A stretch of 64,000 nt of DNA from Promethearchaeota archaeon. GTDB taxonomy: Archaea > Asgardarchaeota > Lokiarchaeia > Sigyniarchaeales > Promethearchaeaceae. Location: contig JAFGBS010000001.1 of NCBI GenBank assembly GCA_016933055.1, positions 239,550 through 303,549 of the forward strand, in the 5' to 3' direction. A model generated the notes under the pieces. That model did not search any database. It worked only from the letters and a program-made list of their open reading frames with translations, and was not told the DNA's origin. Shown in pieces: positions 56,452-64,000 of the stretch; the first letter of the stretch is position 1; the number at the start of each line of letters is the position of its first letter. A program made the position numbers and the translations under genes.

Positions 56452-56581
56452 CCATGAGATCTATTTTTTTCCATACTTCATTGTAAAGGGATTGCATATT
56501 TTTTGCTCAGCATTGATAGATTTTTATGTACTTTAATTCCATTTATATTTAGCATCTTAAAACTGAAGTTAAGCGAGAACA

Positions 56582-59500
56582 ATGAGTGGAACTTTCAAAA
56601 TTATTCTAAACAAGGCGAAAAATTTTTTTAAGCACAAGAAAAAGGAAGTAATCGTCTATATTGGCATCACTATTTTAACAATTGGAGGTTTTCTGGGTGC
56701 TTTTTTTTCATTCTATGGTGTAATTAATCGTGGGGATTTTCAACCTCAGATATCTGAATATGGTCCTAAAATAAATCCCATTTTGACTCAAACTGAGTCG
56801 TATGAATTCTTTGTAAGCGCATTTGATCCAGAAGGAAAGAGTCTAAGTTTTAATTGGAAACTAGATGGAGCAGATCAAGGTGTACTAAGTAATTATTACA
56901 CCTATACTAGTGGTAAAGCCATCCCTGGAAAACACACAGTAGAAGTTGATATATCTGATGGACATAATACACAAACCCATGAATGGAACCTAACGATTCT
57001 TGATATCAATTTATTAGCTGATTTTAATGAAGAATCAGGAGATTCAGGAATTAAGAATCCATATAATTGGAACGGAACTCTCTTTTTTTCTTGCAATGAT
57101 GGAATTCATGGCATTGAGCTCTGGAAAAGCGATGGCACTGCTGAAGGTACGGTTTTAGTTAAAGATATCAATGAAGGTGATAGTTACAGCTCCTCTAATC
57201 CCAGTTTCTTTACGGAGATGGGAGGAAAATTATACTTCAGAGCGTATAATAGCAGTTTTGGATATGAATTATGGAGTACAGATGGTTCAGAGGAAGGTAC
57301 CTCTATAGTAGAGGATATGATACCAGGTCCTTCTTCTTTTGATCCATGGGAACTAGAAGCGTTAGATAACATTCTGTTATTCCGGGCTTCAAATTCAACT
57401 GTTGGTCTAGAGTTATGGGCATTGGAAGATGGCGGGAGTCCGTATCTTGTATATGATATCGCACCAGGAATAGGAGGATCTTATCCAAATTACTTAACTA
57501 GATATAAAAACGAAATTTACTTCTCTGCTACAAATGGAATAGGTGGACATGGGACGGAATTATGGAAAAGCAATGGTACAAAAGCAGGAACCGTAGAAGT
57601 TCGTGACATACGAGTTGGATCAATAGGTTCATATCCAAGATATCTAACTGTAATGAATGATAAGCTATTTTTCGTTGCTTCCAATAATTCAGACGATAAA
57701 GAATTATGGATTACGCAAGGTGATTTTAGTAGCACTCAGCGAGTCAAGGACATAAACCCTGGCTCTTTGGGTAGCAATCCAAACTTACTCACAGTCGTAA
57801 ATAATACACTTTTCTTTCGGGCTGATGATGGTACACATGGTAGTGAACTATGGATTTCTGATGGCAGCGAGGCAAATACAACTTTAGTAAAAGACATTTG
57901 GCCTGGATCACCCCATCCAAGTCTAAATTCTTTGGTTAATTATAAAGGACAGGCATATTTCCGCGCACATAATGGAGAACAGGATTATGGAATCGAGCTT
58001 TGGCGTAGCGACGGAACTGAAAGCGGAACTCAACGAATTGCGGATATAGATCAAACAGAAGGGTATGGGTCTTCCCCAGAGTATCTAACGGTCATAGGGA
58101 ACACACTTTATTTCAAAGCGACTAATATTACTGTGGGTTCTGAATTGTTCAAATATACCCCTGAAGAAGGAGTTAGACTCGTTGTAGATTTAGTATCAGG
58201 AGATGGTAGTTCGGATCCTAATTGGTTAATTGATGTCAATGGAACGCTATTTTTAGAGATGAGAGATGTATGCCAAGGAAGAGAACTGCGGAAATATGAT
58301 GAGTGTGCAGATTCTATTGTTCTCGTAAAAGATATAAACATAAACACGAAAAATTTTATCGATTCAGAAATAGAATCCTACCAATTCATTCAATTTACAG
58401 ATTACGTATATTTTGCAGCAAATGATCCCCTATTTGGAACAGAACTCTTTCGTACCGATGGGACCGTTCTTGGAACAACGTTAGTTTGTGATATAAATCC
58501 AGGTTATCGTGATAGTAATCCCGAATATTTTACGAAAGTAGGAAATAAATTATTATTTTCGGCTACAAACGTATTGAATGGCACGGAATTGTGGTGCTTG
58601 GAAGAGGGGGGCGATCCATATTTGTTGATCGATATTAATGAAATACCAACGGAAGGTTCGTATCCCTCCGATTTAGTTGCATACCAGAATAAAGCGTATT
58701 TTAATGCGTATACAGAGGATTTTGGAGTAGAAATTTATGTCACAGATGGAACAAAGTCAGGTACATATCGGATAGAAGATGTAAATGAAGGAACTGAAGA
58801 CTCTCATCCGACTCAATTTACAGGTATTGGAGAGTATGTTTATTTTGTTGCACAAAATGATATGTATGGTGAAGAAATTTGGAAAACAGACGGTCTAACA
58901 GTTCAGCTTGCTTCTGATATTGCTTTTGGCACAGATAGTTCTGATCCTGAAAACTTAGTGGCATTTGGAGGAAAATTATTTTTCACAGCAGAAGAGAACT
59001 CCCATGGATGCGAATTATATGTTTTAGACCCCTTTGATGATAATTATTCAATTTTCGACATAAATGATGGTTCAGATTCTTCTGAACCATACCAATTGAC
59101 AATTTGTGGAGACTATCTCTATTTTATTGCGTACAATAGCACCATAGGAGCTGAATTATTCAAAACTGACGGTGTTTCCATGGAGCTTGTATTGGATTTA
59201 AACAGCGGATCCAATGATGGCAATATTGAACATTTGATCGAAATGAATGGCATTCTGTATTTCAAAGCAGACAACCTGATTAACGGTTCAGAACTATGGA
59301 GATCTGATGGAACAGAAAGTGGCACATATATGTTAAAAGATATCTGGCCTAACAGCCCAAACTCCAATCCAACAAGATTTACAGTATTATACGACCATTT
59401 GTTTTTTATAGCGGAAGATGAAACAAACGGATTTCAACTCTGGAAAACAAATGGAGAAATGAAATATACTAGCATGGTTGAAGCACATTTTTCAGGAACT

Positions 59501-59599
59501 CTTGACGATATTGGGGTCGTATGGATAGGAATTAATGGCCATATTCTTATTTTAGGACAAGATGGGACACACGGTGAAGAAATTTACAGCGCTTCTTAA
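56582..59599 (+). CDS. Surface protein with about 17 ELWxTDGT-type beta-propeller repeats
   Basis: A 1005-residue protein: TM helix at about 21-45 as N-terminal anchor, a PKD/cadherin-like domain (about 60-140, FDPEGKSLSFNWKLDG), then repeats of about 50 residues to the C terminus. Each repeat has a strand pair ending in ELWKSDGTAEGTVLVKDI or a variant (ELWSTDGSEEGTSI, ELFRTDGTVLGTTL, EIYVTDGTKSGTY), then FxxxxGxLYFxA. Such repeats are known from large surface proteins in bacteria and in Asgard archaea. Repeats differ from one another, so recent expansion is unlikely. Probably cell surface or adhesion; calcium binding is possible. Confidence 0.85.
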   Translation: MSGTFKIILNKAKNFFKHKKKEVIVYIGITILTIGGFLGAFFSFYGVINRGDFQPQISEYGPKINPILTQTESYEFFVSAFDPEGKSLSFNWKLDGADQGVLSNYYTYTSGKAIPGKHTVEVDISDGHNTQTHEWNLTILDINLLADFNEESGDSGIKNPYNWNGTLFFSCNDGIHGIELWKSDGTAEGTVLVKDINEGDSYSSSNPSFFTEMGGKLYFRAYNSSFGYELWSTDGSEEGTSIVEDMIPGPSSFDPWELEALDNILLFRASNSTVGLELWALEDGGSPYLVYDIAPGIGGSYPNYLTRYKNEIYFSATNGIGGHGTELWKSNGTKAGTVEVRDIRVGSIGSYPRYLTVMNDKLFFVASNNSDDKELWITQGDFSSTQRVKDINPGSLGSNPNLLTVVNNTLFFRADDGTHGSELWISDGSEANTTLVKDIWPGSPHPSLNSLVNYKGQAYFRAHNGEQDYGIELWRSDGTESGTQRIADIDQTEGYGSSPEYLTVIGNTLYFKATNITVGSELFKYTPEEGVRLVVDLVSGDGSSDPNWLIDVNGTLFLEMRDVCQGRELRKYDECADSIVLVKDININTKNFIDSEIESYQFIQFTDYVYFAANDPLFGTELFRTDGTVLGTTLVCDINPGYRDSNPEYFTKVGNKLLFSATNVLNGTELWCLEEGGDPYLLIDINEIPTEGSYPSDLVAYQNKAYFNAYTEDFGVEIYVTDGTKSGTYRIEDVNEGTEDSHPTQFTGIGEYVYFVAQNDMYGEEIWKTDGLTVQLASDIAFGTDSSDPENLVAFGGKLFFTAEENSHGCELYVLDPFDDNYSIFDINDGSDSSEPYQLTICGDYLYFIAYNSTIGAELFKTDGVSMELVLDLNSGSNDGNIEHLIEMNGILYFKADNLINGSELWRSDGTESGTYMLKDIWPNSPNSNPTRFTVLYDHLFFIAEDETNGFQLWKTNGEMKYTSMVEAHFSGTLDDIGVVWIGINGHILILGQDGTHGEEIYSAS

Positions 59600-59872
59600 C
59601 TATTTTATTATTTTTCACATCAAATTATTTATTTAAATGAATTTTGATTTCTTCTTTTTTTTCTTCCAACGATTTGGTCTTTTTTCTTCTTCAATTCGAT
59701 CTATTCTTGAAATTAGCCTTTATATAGAGAATAAAAGATTTGGTATAATTTCAACAAACTCATTTAACAGAAAAAAATTGGTTATCTAAGATTGGTTGTC
59801 ATAAATAGGATCCCAACGAGGAGTAAGAAATAGGCTTTAAGCTTCGGTTGAGTCTGATTTTGGTTCACCACA

Positions 59873-61258
<1,386 letters not shown>

Positions 61259-61658
61259 CTATATAACTCTTATCTAAGGTTAAAACCTAGTATAGATATA
61301 TATTTGGTATATTGAGTAAAAAACGAATAATCATAAAAAACGGGAATCAATCCAATTAGGACAATCCCCACAATTATTACGAGTGAAACTATAGTCAATT
61401 TTTTTGAAACCTTGTTTTCACACCTTTTTTTGATTTAGTAGATATGATTCTACTATTAAAAAAGCAGCAAATGGATTTATAAACAATTTAGCAATAGCCT
61501 TTTCCTTTTTTCGATAATAAATTTTTATTTACACGAGATTAAAATTAAATATCCGCAGAAAAAAAAAGTTCTCTATAGCTAGCAGTGTTTTTATTTTTTC
61601 TAGCATCAGTTCTTTTGGTTGGTTTTTGAGTAATTGGGTTGTGAAAAAAATTAGGAGG

Positions 61659-61850
61659 TTACTCAACACCTATCCTACTTAACCGACGGTCTATGTGAAT
61701 GTTGTGACTAAAAACCACCAATCTGACCACAGTCAGATGGGTTATAGGCGTTCCATAGTAGGGTTATAGGAACACGCTAAAAACTTACGACCTACATGGT
61801 CGAGTAGGGAGTAGGCTTTTATTATAGTTCCTTTTTTGTGTGATATAGTC
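61659..61850. repeat. Interspersed hairpin element, copy 6
   Basis: Begins TTACTCAACACCTATCCTAC, the family end. Stems: ATCTGAC/GTCAGAT (61721-61738), GCGTTCC/GGAACACGC (61748-61777, one bulge) and CCTAC/GTAGG (about 61791-61808). It shares ACGCTAAAAAC (near 61773) and AGTAGGCTTTT with other copies. No inverted right end was found by eye. It lies beside a broken acetyltransferase gene. Confidence 0.55.
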
Positions 61851-61898
61851 ACATGGATGCCATAGGATAAAAAATGAGTACCTAAGAAAAGAACATAA

Positions 61899-62239
61899 TC
61901 AATCTCCATGATTCATATCATTTTTTTCTGTTTCTATTCCTGATTTGGGTATTATTAACATAGAAGATTCTTTGAATGACTGAAATCTTAGATTATGATA
62001 TACATATTTTGGGGGATTTCCCTTTATTGTAAATAATTTTAGATATGCATAGGAATCTGCTGATTTTATTAGAGCGTTTTTTAGCTTGCCCCCATTCCTT
62101 TGCTTTGATGATCTGGTGGAATAGAGATATGATATACAATTAGTTCCTTCTCATGCCAGAGTCCAATAACACACAATCCAATCATTCTGAGATATCCTTC
62201 TGTTTTTGTTCGGTCTCTTTTCGGATTCCTCTGTTTCAT
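61899..62239 (-). pseudogene. GNAT acetyltransferase with one frameshift in a G run
   Basis: From ATG 62239 the frame gives LRMIGLCVIGLWHEKEL, then IVYHISIPPDHQSKGMG, a GNAT acetyl-CoA loop (Q/RxxGxG). It then hits TAA after a run of five G (about 62089-62093). Adding one G restores KLKNALIKSADSYAYLKLF and KGNPPKYVYHNLRFQSF to the TGA at 61899. A single lost G in a homopolymer explains the break; it could be real or a sequencing error. The N-terminal part is short, so the start may also be lost. The gap to 62407 is otherwise empty. Confidence 0.6.
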
Positions 62240-62407
62240 GGTGGTCTGGTTAGCATGGACAATAGAACAGGGGGTTCAGTAGGTTTTTTCATATTCAAAT
62301 TTTTCTCAGCTTAGATTCAGTGTCTTTAATACCCATAACGCTGTTACTATCATTAACGTTTTTCTGCTATAAATTTGATATCAACCAACAATTAGGTTTT
62401 CATTTTC

Positions 62408-63718
62408 TTAAATGATCAATTTACTTCTCTCTTTGAAATCTTTAAGATCATTCTGTTCTTCTATTGATTGTTCTGCAACATTCAGAAGCATGATTGCGTG
62501 TTTTCTTATTATTTTTTTGTGCTTTGATTGTTTGGTAAATTTGCTAATTGTTAACAAAGCTTCCATGAGTCTTATAATTACAGAAGGGTTTCCTTTTGCA
62601 TATTGTCGTATTTGATTAAAGGCTGCATCAAGCATACCTTCGTAGGTTAGAACATCAGTAATTACCCGCAATTTGCTTTCTGAATCAAATCTATATCTAG
62701 AAGGTATTTTTGCATTTGCTAAAAAGCACATAGTTGATGTTAGATTATCAATACAAGCTATTGCTGTATATGGATCGTTGATACCTGGTGATAAAGCCCT
62801 ATCAGCTATTTCTACCATTTGGTGTATTGCATGTTCTGCATCTTGCTGTTGTGTTCTACTTTTACCTAAATTAAATTGTGTTTGTATTCTTTTAATTACT
62901 TCTTCATCGAGAATATTATTCGAATAAATAAGGCCTATTTCAGAGTCTTTAACTATATAATGTCCTGGACGAAAATAAATTTCTATTAATACATCTAATT
63001 CCATTGCTATGCCGAATAATGCTTCTGTATTGATGTATCTTAAATAACCACTTTTTAGGCTATGGAAAACCAGTTTTTCTTTGTATTCACGCTTGATTAA
63101 TACTTCATCTAGTTCTTCTTCTTCTTCTTCCTCTACCTCTTCACCCATAGTTTCAGGAAACAATGTTTGAAGGTTCATGGAAAGGGATTCAGATATATCC
63201 GCAATAACATTCTCAGCTTGAATACTGGTAGCTACATTATGTATGAAAATTATGAGGAGAATAATATTAGCTATAGCAGTAATAATCGCCAATATGATAG
63301 AAAACGTAGGAACAAAGATTATTAGTTCATTCTCAGTAATTGCACTTAAAATTATCAAGCAATAAGCAAATGTAGAAACGTATGAACCCAGAACAACTTG
63401 ATTGAGTTTAATATACATAAAATTCTTTATGAGTCTTGAACCAAATTGATTTGAAGTCAAGGTGAGGACAACTAATATTATGGAAAATACAGTTCCTGCT
63501 ACACCAATCATAGCAGCAGAAATTGTAGATAGTACAACTCTTGCAGAACTAGGATTGCTAATAAAAAAATATCCTTGGATGCTTTCAGAAATCTTTACTT
63601 GGCTGTCTATAAATAGGAACAAAATTGCTAATGCAACTGCTAGTATGATAATTAAAACAGGAATAAACCAAAATGAAGATTTCAATTCACTCCAATAATA
63701 AGATAATTTTTTCACCAT
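62408..63718 (-). CDS. DUF2254 family membrane protein
   Basis: A 436-residue protein: TM helices at about 17-37, 62-85, 107-128 and 132-157, then a cytoplasmic part with a Glu-rich linker (VEEEEEEELDE) and a long soluble domain containing RALSPGINDPYTAIACIDNL, the conserved DUF2254 segment. TVFSIILVVLTLTSNQFGSR in the second TM is also typical. The function of DUF2254 is not known. Start ATG 63718, an isolated gene. Confidence 0.9.
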   Translation of the reverse strand: MVKKLSYYWSELKSSFWFIPVLIIILAVALAILFLFIDSQVKISESIQGYFFISNPSSARVVLSTISAAMIGVAGTVFSIILVVLTLTSNQFGSRLIKNFMYIKLNQVVLGSYVSTFAYCLIILSAITENELIIFVPTFSIILAIITAIANIILLIIFIHNVATSIQAENVIADISESLSMNLQTLFPETMGEEVEEEEEEELDEVLIKREYKEKLVFHSLKSGYLRYINTEALFGIAMELDVLIEIYFRPGHYIVKDSEIGLIYSNNILDEEVIKRIQTQFNLGKSRTQQQDAEHAIHQMVEIADRALSPGINDPYTAIACIDNLTSTMCFLANAKIPSRYRFDSESKLRVITDVLTYEGMLDAAFNQIRQYAKGNPSVIIRLMEALLTISKFTKQSKHKKIIRKHAIMLLNVAEQSIEEQNDLKDFKERSKLII

Positions 63719-63955
63719 TCTTCCATCCTTCCTTCCTTGAAAAAAGATACATCTACTAATTAAAAGTTTTATTTTCTCTAACTGTAAAGGTCATAACCAA
63801 TCTCCTTGACTCAAATCATTTTAATCGTTTTTATTGTTTACTCAGAAGATTTGGTGAGGAGACGGTCTTTTCTAGACCTATAATAACCGAAATCAGCAAA
63901 ATCAATCAAAAAAGTTGCTTATTAGAAATAAAAGTTAATGGTGTATGCTTGTATG

Positions 63956-64000
<45 letters not shown>

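Overview
The window is AT-rich (about one third G+C by eye) and reads as archaeal chromosome. Supporting signs are TATA-type promoters with very short or no leaders, an archaeal/eukaryotic-type prolyl-tRNA synthetase, a glutamate synthase built from separate domain genes, Lrp and MarR regulators, a TldD/TldE pair, and membrane proteins ending in winged-helix DNA-binding domains. The many ELWxTDGT-type repeats, winged-helix membrane proteins and the mixture of archaeal housekeeping genes with bacterial-type catabolic genes suggest an Asgard (Promethearchaeota, Lokiarchaeia-like) archaeon; this placement is inference. All three stop codons are used normally.

Layout. 0-11 kb: partial radical SAM gene, a MarR/NmrA divergent pair with a palindromic operator, small zinc-ribbon genes, a GNAT, a PLP-fold enzyme, tldD-tldE, a CrtC/AttH-like protein and a cupin. 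11-21 kb: two sensor modules. Each has a short one-TM ectodomain protein followed by a related ectodomain fused through one TM to two cytoplasmic winged helices. They flank a decayed stretch with hairpin-rich repeats, a GH13 relic and a Cys-tailed protein, followed by two genes cut by in-frame TAG codons. 22-30 kb: an Lrp/AsnC gene divergent from a tight four-gene operon: FMN glutamate synthase, amidotransferase-GXGXG subunit, EtfB and ferredoxin-fused EtfA. 30-35 kb: flavodoxin, membrane proteins, a metallophosphoesterase. 35-40 kb: a Thermotoga-type inositol catabolic set (iolN, iolM, iolO, iolG) and a membrane PHP protein. 40-44 kb: repeat, ParE-type toxin-antitoxin pair, a reading frame broken by several stops, an ankyrin protein and proS. 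44-56 kb: GH20 hexosaminidase, tandem ferritin-like protein, membrane protein, methyltransferase, SDR, lyase-like membrane protein, PanE-like reductase and a beta-propeller. 56-64 kb: a surface repeat protein, purA, another repeat copy, a frameshifted GNAT, a DUF2254 membrane protein and a long poly-A tract at the window edge.

The most interesting content: (1) glutamate synthase encoded with an electron-transfer flavoprotein and no visible NADPH-dependent small subunit; (2) the two paired sensor modules, with one conserved DNA-binding end and two unrelated ectodomains; (3) a complete inositol-to-tagaturonate gene set in an apparent archaeon; (4) a family of about six intergenic hairpin elements with inverted ends; (5) at least five loci where one reading frame keeps protein-like character across in-frame stops of all three kinds, which fits gene decay better than recoding.
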